This document shows, piece by piece, positions 19,896 through 27,068 of a stretch of DNA of 64,000 bases. This DNA is from Gammaproteobacteria bacterium (GTDB lineage Bacteria; Pseudomonadota; Gammaproteobacteria; Chromatiales; Chromatiaceae): contig JAABSM010000007.1 in assembly GCA_011390365.1 (NCBI GenBank), forward strand, positions 1 to 64,000, given 5' to 3'. The translations under genes and the position numbers were made by a program. Numbering within the stretch: position 1 is the first letter of the stretch; every line of letters begins with the position of its first letter. The notes beneath the pieces were generated by a model. The model searched no databases, was not told where the DNA came from, and saw only the letters and a list, made by a program, of their open reading frames with translations.

Positions 19896-20687
19896 ATGGA
19901 GCATAGAACCTTCACGGTTGGCCTGATAGGCGTGAAAGAGGTGGAACAGGCGATGATGGATCGTGCGGTCCGTCTGTCCCAGTTTCGGACCCGGGTCTAC
20001 CAACTCCTGCCCAGGAACTCCGTCCTCAGCGATGCCGACGTCGTGGTGGTGGATGGAGATCCCGGTCTGGCGCCGGTCGGCGTGCCGGTGGTACAGATCC
20101 ATGATCGCGGCGATGCCGCGGCGAAGAGCCGCAAGGGTTACAAGGTGGAGCGTCCGCTATTGCCCAATCGGGTTCTCAAGGTACTCGATCAGGTCACCAT
20201 GGAGGTGCTCAATTTCGCCCCGGAACTGGATATCGGCGGCGAGGTATCGGGTACCCAGACCAGCATTTTCGAGACCCTCAAGGGGGTCACGGAGGATGAC
20301 GGGGCGGCGAGAGCCAACAAGGTGGATCTGCGGGTGCTGGTGGTGGACGATTCGATGCTGGTGCAGAAACAGATGGAGTTGACCCTGGCAGGGGCGGGAA
20401 TACGGGCGGAATTCGCCTCCGACGGCCAGACCGCCATCGACATGCAGAAGCGCAATCACTACGACCTCATCTTTCTCGATGTCATGATGCCGGGAATCGA
20501 CGGCTTCCAGACCTGCAAGGCGCTCAAGAAGGTCGAGCCGTCGCCCCATGTGGTGATGCTCACCTCCAAGGGCTCCGCGTTCAACAAGGCGCACGGGGTT
20601 TTGGTGGGCGCCGATGCCTACCTGACCAAACCCGCGAATCGGGAGACGCTGCTCGAAGCGATGGAAAAGGTGTTCGACAAGAAGTAG
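19896..20687 (+). CDS. Two-domain response regulator: N-terminal receiver-like domain plus receiver (cluster A)
   Basis: A 263-residue protein. Residues about 1-110 look like a degenerate receiver fold (IGVKEVEQAMMDRAV, DVVVVDGD, ending VERPLLPNRVLKVLD). Residues about 140-262 are a canonical receiver with VDDSMLV, phospho-acceptor Asp195 (LIFLDVMMP), MLTSKG and YLTKP. The same unusual layout occurs at 56609-57409, the first chemosensory gene of cluster B. Here it lies last, after a 254-base gap with its own likely promoter. By position and receiver style it may do the job of PilG, the twitching-extension regulator. The N-terminal domain may be a docking or dimerisation module, which is inference. 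Confidence 0.8.
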   Translation: MEHRTFTVGLIGVKEVEQAMMDRAVRLSQFRTRVYQLLPRNSVLSDADVVVVDGDPGLAPVGVPVVQIHDRGDAAAKSRKGYKVERPLLPNRVLKVLDQVTMEVLNFAPELDIGGEVSGTQTSIFETLKGVTEDDGAARANKVDLRVLVVDDSMLVQKQMELTLAGAGIRAEFASDGQTAIDMQKRNHYDLIFLDVMMPGIDGFQTCKALKKVEPSPHVVMLTSKGSAFNKAHGVLVGADAYLTKPANRETLLEAMEKVFDKK

Positions 20688-20785
20688 CGAGAGGACCGGG
20701 CGGTTCAAACTGGTGTGTCGGCTTTTTCGATCACCGTAAGGCCTTTCCACATCATTTTGAATTGCACCCTGAGACGACAAAGGAC

Positions 20786-20814
20786 TTGCACTCAACCCAG
20801 AAATATGTCATAAA
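20786..20814 (+). promoter_or_regulatory. Possible sigma70-type promoter for the hemerythrin-like gene
   Basis: TTGCAC (20786-20791), then 17 bases, then CATAAA (20809-20814). It lies about 135 bases upstream of the start, in an AT-rich stretch. Pattern match only. Confidence 0.35.
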
Positions 20815-20950
20815 TCACCCCAGAAAACGAAAAAACGAAGAAATTCAATATATTAACGTTTTCTTATGGAGCTGTCGCGGGCCGATTCAAACCCGTCTCG
20901 GTGCGTCGCGATACTTCCGCGAGAAACAAGACATCCTGGAGGATTTGAAG

Positions 20951-21403
20951 ATGAGTACCCTGGTTGATTTCCGTGATCGTCAAACTGAAATTCTGGCCAT
21001 GATGAGCGAGCTCAAGGCGATGTGTACGCCGCAGAATCTCGCCATCAAACCCAATGCGAAGGCGGCCCATGAGCACCTCTGCACCCTGGCCGACAAGGTC
21101 AAGCAACATCTGGCGGCGGAAGATCGTGGGGTCTACCCGGCTCTGCTGATCCATGAAGATCCCAAGCTGAAATCCCTCGCCTGGGGGTTTATCAGCGGCG
21201 AAAAGCCGCTGCGCAAACAGTTCGACTCCTTCTACCGCAAATGGCTCAAGGATTGTGACTTCGAGTTCACCGACGAGTTTCTGGTCGAGGCGCGGGAGCT
21301 GTTCAGGGTGGTGGAAGAGCGCCTGGAGCGTGAGCGGAACGTGCTGCTGCCGCGCCTTGAAGAGACCGGCATGTTCGGCGAGCCAGCGGCAAACGCGGTT
21401 TAG
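20951..21403 (+). CDS. Hemerythrin-like four-helix protein, incomplete metal ligands
   Basis: A 150-residue soluble helical protein. Residues 30-65 contain a HEHLCTLADKVKQHL segment followed by EDRGVYPAL, which supplies the first His/His/Glu ligands of the hemerythrin HHE fold. The expected later His ligands are replaced in FDSFYRKW and ERNVLLPRLEE, so a di-iron O2 site may be incomplete. It may act as a redox or iron sensor, but the role is unknown. The ATG at 20951 follows CTGGAGGATTTGAAG. It is monocistronic, bounded by a likely promoter and a strong terminator. Confidence 0.65.
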   Translation: MSTLVDFRDRQTEILAMMSELKAMCTPQNLAIKPNAKAAHEHLCTLADKVKQHLAAEDRGVYPALLIHEDPKLKSLAWGFISGEKPLRKQFDSFYRKWLKDCDFEFTDEFLVEARELFRVVEERLERERNVLLPRLEETGMFGEPAANAV

Positions 21404-21457
21404 CATGGCCGGGAAGTGGCCGGCCTCCGGCAGGCCCCGTTTTCCCGGAATACATGG

Positions 21458-21484
21458 AACCGCCCCACGGGGCGGTTTTTTTGT
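21458..21484 (+). terminator. Rho-independent terminator after the hemerythrin-like gene
   Basis: A 9-bp perfect stem AACCGCCCC / GGGGCGGTT with a 2-base loop (21458-21477) is followed by a T tract. Confidence 0.88.
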
Positions 21485-21738
21485 GGCCGTTTCCTCAACT
21501 CAGCTCCAGGAAAATCAGCTCCGGGCTCAGGGGTGCGTGGCGCGAGTTGGCCAACCTGGCTCTACCGCGCACAAATTTCCCCTGCATTGCCAAAACCCCG
21601 AAAATCTCTTACGGAGGCACGGAGCACACGGAGAAATCCTCCTCGGCGATCTCCGTGTCTCCCTGGCAAGGTGCTCTTTTCAGGGTCACAAGGGGGCGCC
21701 GCGTTATCTTGATGGCACTGCGCCATCGCCTCAGGTCC
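21485..21738. other. Spacer without a recognised gene
   Basis: About 250 bases with no family-like reading frame. It contains a CACGGAGCACACGGAG tract near 21616, a short-repeat type resembling the CTCTGTG tract near 3990. No other feature seen. Confidence 0.5.
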
Positions 21739-21765
21739 TTGAATAGCGACGGCTCAGGCTATACT
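21739..21765 (+). promoter_or_regulatory. Possible promoter for the peroxiredoxin gene
   Basis: TTGAAT (21739-21744), 15-base spacer, TATACT (21760-21765), about 55 bases before the start. The short spacer makes it a weak match. An AGAACGATTCT palindrome follows at about 21784 and could be an operator. Confidence 0.35.
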
Positions 21766-21819
21766 ATTAGCCGTTCAAATTGTAGAACGATTCTTGATAA
21801 TGCCAACAGGAGAAACGCA

Positions 21820-22425
21820 ATGGGTGTTTTAGTAGGACGAGCCGCTCCGGATTTTACCGCTCCCGCCGTACTGGGCGATGGATCCATCGTCGACGACTAT
21901 AATTTCAAGGATGCCACCAAGGGCAGGTACGCCGTCGTCTTCTTCTACCCGCTGGACTTCACCTTCGTCTGCCCTTCGGAACTGATCGCCTTCGATCATC
22001 GCCTCGAAGAGTTCACCAAGCGCAATGTGGAGGTGATCGGGGTCTCCATCGACTCCCACTTCACCCATAACGCCTGGCGTAACACCCCGGTCAACCAGGG
22101 CGGTATCGGTCCGGTGCGCTATACGCTGGTGGCCGATATGACCCACAATATCTGCAAGGCCTATGATGTCGAGACCCCGGATGGCGCGGTCGCCTTTCGC
22201 GGCTCCTTCCTGATCGACAAGGAGGGCAATGTCCGTCATCAGGTGGTCAACGATCTGCCGCTTGGCCGCAACATCGACGAGATGATCCGCATGGTCGATG
22301 CCCTTCAGTTCACCGAGGAGCACGGCGAGGTCTGCCCCGCGGGCTGGAAAGAGGGTGACAAGGGCATGACGGCGACCCCGGATGGCGTGGCCTCCTACCT
22401 TTCCGAAGAGGCGGGATCTCTGTAA
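21820..22425 (+). CDS. 2-Cys peroxiredoxin (AhpC/Prx1 type)
   Basis: A 201-residue thiol peroxidase that reduces H2O2 and organic peroxides. The peroxidatic Cys lies in DFTFVCPSE near residue 49, with the conserved Pro/Thr/Arg environment. The resolving Cys is in GEVCPAGWKEG near residue 170, which is the typical 2-Cys arrangement. The ATG at 21820 follows an AGGAGAAACGCA ribosome site. No dedicated reductase (AhpF or thioredoxin reductase) is adjacent. The gene stands alone between a spacer and a terminator. Confidence 0.94.
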   Translation: MGVLVGRAAPDFTAPAVLGDGSIVDDYNFKDATKGRYAVVFFYPLDFTFVCPSELIAFDHRLEEFTKRNVEVIGVSIDSHFTHNAWRNTPVNQGGIGPVRYTLVADMTHNICKAYDVETPDGAVAFRGSFLIDKEGNVRHQVVNDLPLGRNIDEMIRMVDALQFTEEHGEVCPAGWKEGDKGMTATPDGVASYLSEEAGSL

Positions 22426-22473
22426 GCGGCGCGCCCAGGACAGCCGGGTTGCTACCCCGGTAGCGTCCCGTGG

Positions 22474-22508
22474 AAAAGGGGTCATGCTGGATAGCTGGCC
22501 CCTTTTTC
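22474..22508 (+). terminator. Rho-independent terminator after the peroxiredoxin gene
   Basis: AAAAGGGGTCA (22474-22484) pairs with TGGCCCCTTTTT (22496-22507), with a short loop and a terminal T run, and one bulge in the stem. Confidence 0.72.
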
Positions 22509-22581
22509 GTGTCAGGAGCGTTTGTTTTCGGCGGCGGAAGGGTTATCATACCTCGGTTTGCGGTCAGGATAAGGGTGAAAG

Positions 22582-23325
22582 ATGAAGTTAGCGATTATCG
22601 GCGGTACCGGCCTCGCCAACATGGAGGGACTGGAGGTTGTCCGGCGCGAGGTGGTTCATACGCCGTTCGGCGAACCCTCGGCCCCTCTCACCCATGGGCG
22701 ACTGGAGGGCGCGGAGGTGGTCTTTCTGCCCCGGCATGGGTCGGGGCATACCATACCGCCCCATCAGATCAACTATCGCGCGAACATGTGGGCCATCCGT
22801 CACGCCGGCGTGGATTGGGTGATCGCGGTGGCCGCCACCGGCGGTATTCGCGAGGACATGGGGCCGGGCGTGGTGGCGATACCGGATCAGATCATCGACT
22901 ATACTTGGGGCCGGGACCATACCTTCTATGAGCATGACCTCACCCATGTCACCCACGTCGACTTCACCGATCCCTACTGCGAGGCGTTGCGTCAGGGGTT
23001 GATCCAGGCCGGAAGGGCGGCGGGAATCGGCCTGGTGGAGGATGGCGCCTACGGGGTAACCCAGGGCCCCCGACTCGAGACCGCCAAGGAGATCGAACGA
23101 CTCAAGCGAGATGGCTGTGATCTGGTCGGTATGACCGCGATGCCCGAGGCGGGCCTGGCCCGGGAACTCGATCTCTGTTACGCCACCTGCTCGGTGGTCG
23201 CCAACTGGGCCGCGGGGCTCTCCGGCGAGGCGATCACCATGCAGGGCATTCGGCATAACCTTGAGGAAGGGATGTTGAAAGTGGAAGCCTTGATCCGCCG
23301 ATTGCTTGGCGATTTGACGAAATAG
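22582..23325 (+). CDS. S-methyl-5'-thioinosine / methylthioadenosine phosphorylase
   Basis: A 247-residue purine nucleoside phosphorylase of the MTAP family, used in salvage of the methylthioadenosine formed by polyamine or AHL synthesis. Visible motifs are the phosphate loop IIGGTGL (5-11), RHGSGHTIPPH, NYRANMWA (family signature) and VGMTAMPEAGLARELDL. The NYRAN stretch and the ATGGI replacement of the usual TACGSL are more like the methylthioinosine-specific enzymes of pseudomonads than human MTAP; specificity is inferred. The start follows AAGGGTGAAAG. It stands between two terminator or regulatory regions. Confidence 0.88.
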   Translation: MKLAIIGGTGLANMEGLEVVRREVVHTPFGEPSAPLTHGRLEGAEVVFLPRHGSGHTIPPHQINYRANMWAIRHAGVDWVIAVAATGGIREDMGPGVVAIPDQIIDYTWGRDHTFYEHDLTHVTHVDFTDPYCEALRQGLIQAGRAAGIGLVEDGAYGVTQGPRLETAKEIERLKRDGCDLVGMTAMPEAGLARELDLCYATCSVVANWAAGLSGEAITMQGIRHNLEEGMLKVEALIRRLLGDLTK

Positions 23326-23375
23326 CGAGAGTTGGCGAGGGGTGTTCGCGGTCGTTTGGCTAGACTCGAAGAAAT

Positions 23376-23441
23376 CTTCCCGATAGAATCGGGACATATC
23401 GAGTGGGTAGCGTGGCAGGTTTGGCGTTACTGATCGGGAAG
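23376..23441. promoter_or_regulatory. Inverted repeat upstream of the H1-like membrane protein gene
   Basis: CTTCCCGAT (23376-23384) and ATCGGGAAG (23433-23441) are perfect 9-bp inverted repeats 48 bases apart, and an extra GAATCGGG (23387-23394) lies inside. This could be a two-site operator or an RNA stem in the leader. No regulator match is claimed. Confidence 0.35.
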
Positions 23442-23479
23442 AGAAGATACCGAATAGGCACCCTAGGGGAGCGGAAGAG

Positions 23480-25009
23480 ATGGCAGACAAAGACGAACGT
23501 TCGACCACCGAATCCGAAACATCGCAGACGAAGAAGTCAACCACCGAGAGGGCCGTAACCAAGAAGCAGGCGGCCCCGAAGAAGAAGGCAGCGGCCAAGA
23601 AGACGGTCAAGAAGTCCGCGACCAGGAAAACCGTAAAGAAAAAGGCAACGGCCAAGAAGGCCGCGCCGTCGAAGAAGACGGCCACCGCGACGACGGCGAC
23701 CGCGGCGCCAGCGAAGGAGGCGGCGCCCGCCGAACCGGAAACCCCGTCGGCAAGCGACCAGGCGGCGCAAGCCGAAAAGCCCCAGCAGGTAGAAAATCCC
23801 CAAGCCGCGGAGAAGGCGACGCCGGACCAACCCGGGGACACTTCGCCCGCGGATACCTTGAAAGGCGGGACCCAGCCAAAACCTGAACAGGGTGGACCGA
23901 AAGGGGAGCCGCCCACGCAGGGAACGGCGGAGAGCGATGAGAAACGCGCCGCTCCCGAACCTTCCCAGGCCGCCGCGGCGCCCGCTGGAGAGCGCGAAAC
24001 CGAGACTCAGGCGGCAAAGAGCGACGTGCCGCGCAGGGTTACAGCCAACATTCAACCTCGTAACGAACACAAGGAGACTAGCATGTCCGCAGATTCACAA
24101 GCCCAGGAGACCTCGAGCGAAGCCGGAGGCGGCTTCTGGGTAAAGATCATCTTCATTCTGATCGTGCTGATCGTAGGTTTCGCCTACATCCGGGATATCG
24201 CCCACAGCACGCCCGTCCCAGGCGCGGACAAGGCGACCAGCCATGGCGCCGAGAAGACCTCTCCCAAGCCGACCCCGGTCATGGAGTCCCCGGATGAGGG
24301 CGTCGAGAGCGCCATACCGGACAGCGCCGCGGCGGTGGTAGAGGAGATGGCGGAAAAGGCTGAAGCCAGGGCCGAGGCCTCCCAGGCGGCGGCAACCGCG
24401 GCGGCGGATGACCGCGCAGGCGAAGGGAAGACAGGCGCTGAAAGCGCCGCCTCCGCCGCCGAGGAAGAGGCTGCGGCAGCCAGCGCGCCCGCGGCTCCCG
24501 AAGCCACGCCATATGCTGCCCCGGCATCGACACCGGCGCCAACGTACTCCCAGGCGCCAGCCGCCGCGGAAACCGTCGAAGACGATTCCGAAGCACCATC
24601 TGCCCAGATTCAGGAGGGCGAAGCCGCGCCGACGGAGACGGAGATGAATACGCAGGCGGAAGCGGAACAAGCGGCGCCAGCCTACGGGGCTGATGCGTCC
24701 GGAGAGGAGAGCGCAAGCGAAGGGACCGCAAACGGGGAAGAATCGGCGGCGGCGACAACCCGTGGCTATGCGGGACAGCGCTCCGATTATCATCGCCGCG
24801 GATACGACGATCGCCGCGGGTACGATGCAAGAGGCGCACAGCGAGGCTACCCAGGGTACGCCCCCGGTTACGGCGGCAACCAGCCCAGTGCCCCCAGCTA
24901 CCCGCAGTACGGCTACCCCAGCAGCGATCGCGGGGGTTACTACAACCCCGGGTACAACGGCTACAACCGCACCCCGAGCCCCTACGGACAACAGCCGTAT
25001 CGCTACTGA
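23480..25009 (+). CDS. Histone H1-like, single-membrane-span, Tyr/Gly-tailed protein of unknown function
   Basis: A 509-residue low-complexity protein. Residues 1-80 are Lys/Ala/Thr rich with AAKK, TVKK and KKAA repeats like H1-type or AlgP-like DNA-binding tails. Residues 80-200 are Pro/Glu/Ala rich. One clear membrane segment follows (FWVKIIFILIVLIVGFAYI, about 215-233). Then come an Ala/Glu-rich stretch and a C-terminal ~90-residue tail of GY, YP and RGY repeats. An ATG at 24083 (residue 202), preceded by AAGGAG at the right spacing, could start a second, shorter product beginning just before the membrane span. It is monocistronic, with an inverted repeat upstream and a strong terminator. 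The function is unknown; a membrane-tethered DNA- or polyanion-binding role is inference. Confidence 0.75.
   Translation: MADKDERSTTESETSQTKKSTTERAVTKKQAAPKKKAAAKKTVKKSATRKTVKKKATAKKAAPSKKTATATTATAAPAKEAAPAEPETPSASDQAAQAEKPQQVENPQAAEKATPDQPGDTSPADTLKGGTQPKPEQGGPKGEPPTQGTAESDEKRAAPEPSQAAAAPAGERETETQAAKSDVPRRVTANIQPRNEHKETSMSADSQAQETSSEAGGGFWVKIIFILIVLIVGFAYIRDIAHSTPVPGADKATSHGAEKTSPKPTPVMESPDEGVESAIPDSAAAVVEEMAEKAEARAEASQAAATAAADDRAGEGKTGAESAASAAEEEAAAASAPAAPEATPYAAPASTPAPTYSQAPAAAETVEDDSEAPSAQIQEGEAAPTETEMNTQAEAEQAAPAYGADASGEESASEGTANGEESAAATTRGYAGQRSDYHRRGYDDRRGYDARGAQRGYPGYAPGYGGNQPSAPSYPQYGYPSSDRGGYYNPGYNGYNRTPSPYGQQPYRY
24072..24085 (+). promoter_or_regulatory. Strong internal ribosome binding site within the H1-like gene
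   Basis: AAGGAG at about 24072-24077 lies 5-6 bases before an in-frame ATG at 24083. Translation from here gives a 308-residue product that begins MSADSQAQETSS and runs straight into the membrane span, without the Lys-rich domain. Confidence 0.5.
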
Positions 25010-25031
25010 TTCCGACCCCGGGTCAGCAAGC

Positions 25032-25070
25032 AAAAACCCCTAGCGGGCACGGCCCGCTAGGGGTTTTTTT
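25032..25070. terminator. Strong, probably bidirectional terminator
   Basis: CCCCTAGCGGGC pairs with GCCCGCTAGGGG around a 3-base loop (25037-25063). It is flanked by an A run on the left and a T run on the right, so it can work for both the H1-like gene (+) and the convergent IPTL-CTERM-type gene (-). Confidence 0.92.
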
Positions 25071-25307
25071 ATCGTTGGATCGCGTTCGCTGGCATTCATC
25101 GGCGATGAGATTGGTTCGCAACCTCGATATTGATTCTGCCTCTCTTCGGACTACAGCCCTGGGGCTGTGCGACCGTCGCTCATACGCCAAGGCGTGTACT
25201 CCAATCCGCGACCAGATCGATAACGGAACCGGGTCAAAGCCGGCTATCGCGGATGCTACCGCTCCCGTGGAAGAGGGGGGATTTCGGAACGAGACCGTTT
25301 CGTTGGG

Positions 25308-26120
25308 CTAACCCCGTTTTTTCAGTACACGGCTTGCGGCCACTCCGCTCAGCAGTGACAGCAGCAGCAGACCCAAGGTGTTGAATACCGGAATGCTCTG
25401 GACTTGGGAGCTGGTGGCGCCGGTCGTCGCGGCAGCACTCGACAGAGCGCCTCCATTGGGCGCCAGATCGGAGGGTTCCGACAGGGTGCCGGTCAGGGCG
25501 GCCAGGTTGACATTACCATCGTCGTTGCCGAGCGCGCTGAGGGGGATCGACAGGGTGAGGGTGGAGGCGGTATAGGCAGCAGATGCCTGGCCGGTCACAT
25601 CCTGTGGTGCAGTGCCCCGGAATACATTAACCGTCTGGGTCGCCGAGGAGTAGGTGCAGAGATCGACGAAATAGTCCTGGCCCAGTCCTAGATTGGCGCC
25701 GGTTTGGCTATACACATGAGATTCTACTCCGGTAGTGCCGTTCTGGTCGCTGTCGATGTCGATAAAGCCGCTTAAGGACACCTCGTTCTCACGAATCACA
25801 CCGGTGTAGTTTTCACAGGGCAGGATGTTCATGTTGAAGGAGAGGGTGACGGTGAGGTGGGTGGCGTTAAAGTAGGCGGAAAGGGTCAGGATATCCAGCA
25901 CCGGGGAGGTGCTTCCAAAGGTGTCGGTGTCGCCGGAACCGTCCTCGACCTGCCCCGAGAACAGGGCGGCACGCATGGCGGTGGAAGAGGCCGCCGGAGG
26001 GTTGTTCCCCCGGCTCTCGGTCAGTTTCTGGCTCCACTGGTCTTCCAGTATTTCCGCGGAGGCGGTGTTGGCGAATGTGCCGGCGGCCAGTAGCAACAGG
26101 ATAGGGCGTATTTTGGGCAT
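25308..26120 (-). CDS. Secreted protein with IPTL-CTERM-like C-terminal sorting signal
   Basis: A 270-residue exported protein. The N-terminal signal peptide MPKIRPILLLLAAGTFANTASA has a cleavage site near residue 22. The middle is Ser/Thr/Asn rich with a calcium-like IDIDSDQNGTTG loop (near 135-146) and beta-strand character. The C-terminus reads IPVFNTLGLLLLSLLSG, a transmembrane stretch, and a basic RVLKKRG end, which is the three-part plan of IPTL-CTERM sorting signals in which the Ile-Pro start is diagnostic. Such proteins are processed by an exosortase/archaeosortase-like or other unknown machine; none is seen here. The start at 26120 (ATG) is set by the signal peptide. The ligand or function of the mature part is unknown. 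Confidence 0.75.
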   Translation of the reverse strand: MPKIRPILLLLAAGTFANTASAEILEDQWSQKLTESRGNNPPAASSTAMRAALFSGQVEDGSGDTDTFGSTSPVLDILTLSAYFNATHLTVTLSFNMNILPCENYTGVIRENEVSLSGFIDIDSDQNGTTGVESHVYSQTGANLGLGQDYFVDLCTYSSATQTVNVFRGTAPQDVTGQASAAYTASTLTLSIPLSALGNDDGNVNLAALTGTLSEPSDLAPNGGALSSAAATTGATSSQVQSIPVFNTLGLLLLSLLSGVAASRVLKKRG

Positions 26121-26525
26121 GGCGTTATCTCCCGATCGAGTGTGGTGGGAGGGTGTAACATACCCCATTTTATGGGCTGAAACCAGCGTGTTTCGCAAGG
26201 TGGCCGGGGGGGCGGTGCTGGGGGGCCTTGCCCATTCGTCTTGGCAGCCGACTCTCGGGTCGCCGAGCTGCGCGCGGCTGATCTTGGCATTCCCGCGAGC
26301 TAAGGCGCATCGCGACCGGGTCTGCAAATGCCACGAATCGCTTTCGGCTCGGCCAACGGTCATGGGGCGCTTCGCCACCCCGGAAAATGGATCGGCCACA
26401 AGGAGTGGCAGTCCTTCGAGGACTGCCACTCCTCGATAGCTCCACAGTAGGGCCTCAACCGCCAAAACCGCGCCGGGCGTCGGAGGCTTCGGCCGGCGAA
26501 TGGGATGCGGGGCGTACTCGGTCGC
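26121..26525. other. Spacer between IPTL-CTERM-type gene and queF
   Basis: About 400 bases with no recognised gene. The main feature is the perfect hairpin at 26401-26433. Upstream sequence of the minus-strand IPTL-CTERM-type gene lies at 26121-26200, without a clear promoter match. Confidence 0.5.
26401..26433. repeat. Perfect 14-bp stem hairpin (REP-like)
   Basis: AGGAGTGGCAGTCC and its exact complement flank a 5-base TTCGA loop. There is no T tract, so it is more REP-like than a terminator. It lies downstream of queF. Confidence 0.6.
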
Positions 26526-26915
26526 TCAGGCCAGATCTACCTTCACCGGCGGCGTCCACCCCTCTTTTCGATGTTCCGCCACCACCGTGGTGTAGATGCC
26601 GCCGCGTACGTTGAAGTCGGCGGTGAGGCGCATGAAGCGGGGCTCGACGGTCGCTACCAGGTCGCTGAGGATGCGGTTGGTCACCGCCTCGTGGAAGGCC
26701 CCCTCATCGCGGAAGGACCAGACGTACATCTTGAGGGATTTAAGCTCCACGCACAGCTTGTCGGCGATGTACTCCAGGGTCAGTTCGGCGAAGTCGGGCT
26801 GGCCGGTCTTGGGACAGAGGCAGGTGAATTCGGGAACCCGAATGCGGATGGTGTAGTCCCGCTCGGGCTGCGGATTTTCGAAGGTTTCCAGTTCCTTGCT
26901 GGGTTGGCTGGGCAT
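26526..26915 (-). CDS. queF: 7-cyano-7-deazaguanine reductase QueF (short form)
   Basis: QueF reduces preQ0 to preQ1 with NADPH in queuosine synthesis. The 129 residues match the short, YkvM-type subfamily. The active Cys lies in the [11 protein letters not shown] motif (near residues 34-44), and the family ELKSLKMY motif follows. The ATG at 26915 has an AGGTGA site; upstream in-frame codons are probably not translated. It is divergent from smc, sharing a 153-base intergenic region. The QueD-like protein at 46719-47783 may belong to the same pathway. Confidence 0.95.
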   Translation of the reverse strand: MPSQPSKELETFENPQPERDYTIRIRVPEFTCLCPKTGQPDFAELTLEYIADKLCVELKSLKMYVWSFRDEGAFHEAVTNRILSDLVATVEPRFMRLTADFNVRGGIYTTVVAEHRKEGWTPPVKVDLA

Positions 26916-27011
26916 CGCGTTCACCTGCTTGAGTCGTGCTGTGGAATGGGTCGGGCGCGGAATTATACCCAAAGCCGGGCGATAAATCTTGTGCAGCGGT
27001 CAGGGGAGCAG

Positions 27012-27020
27012 TGGTACAAT
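27012..27020 (+). promoter_or_regulatory. Possible extended -10 promoter for smc
   Basis: TGGTACAAT at 27012-27020 fits an extended -10 (TGnTACAAT), 48 bases before the smc start. A TTGTGC at 26989 is too far (20 bases) for a good -35. Confidence 0.35.
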
Positions 27021-27068
27021 CAGCCGCTTTGCTTGGCAGACGAAAAGGATATCGAGCCCACCCCCACC

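Noticed and set aside
21739-21765. OxyR site before the peroxiredoxin gene
   Set aside because: An ATAG...CTAT pair is present, but the spacing is not that of the OxyR consensus.
26916-27068. preQ1 riboswitch upstream of queF
   Set aside because: I could not find the pseudoknot-forming conserved stretches in the 153-base region.
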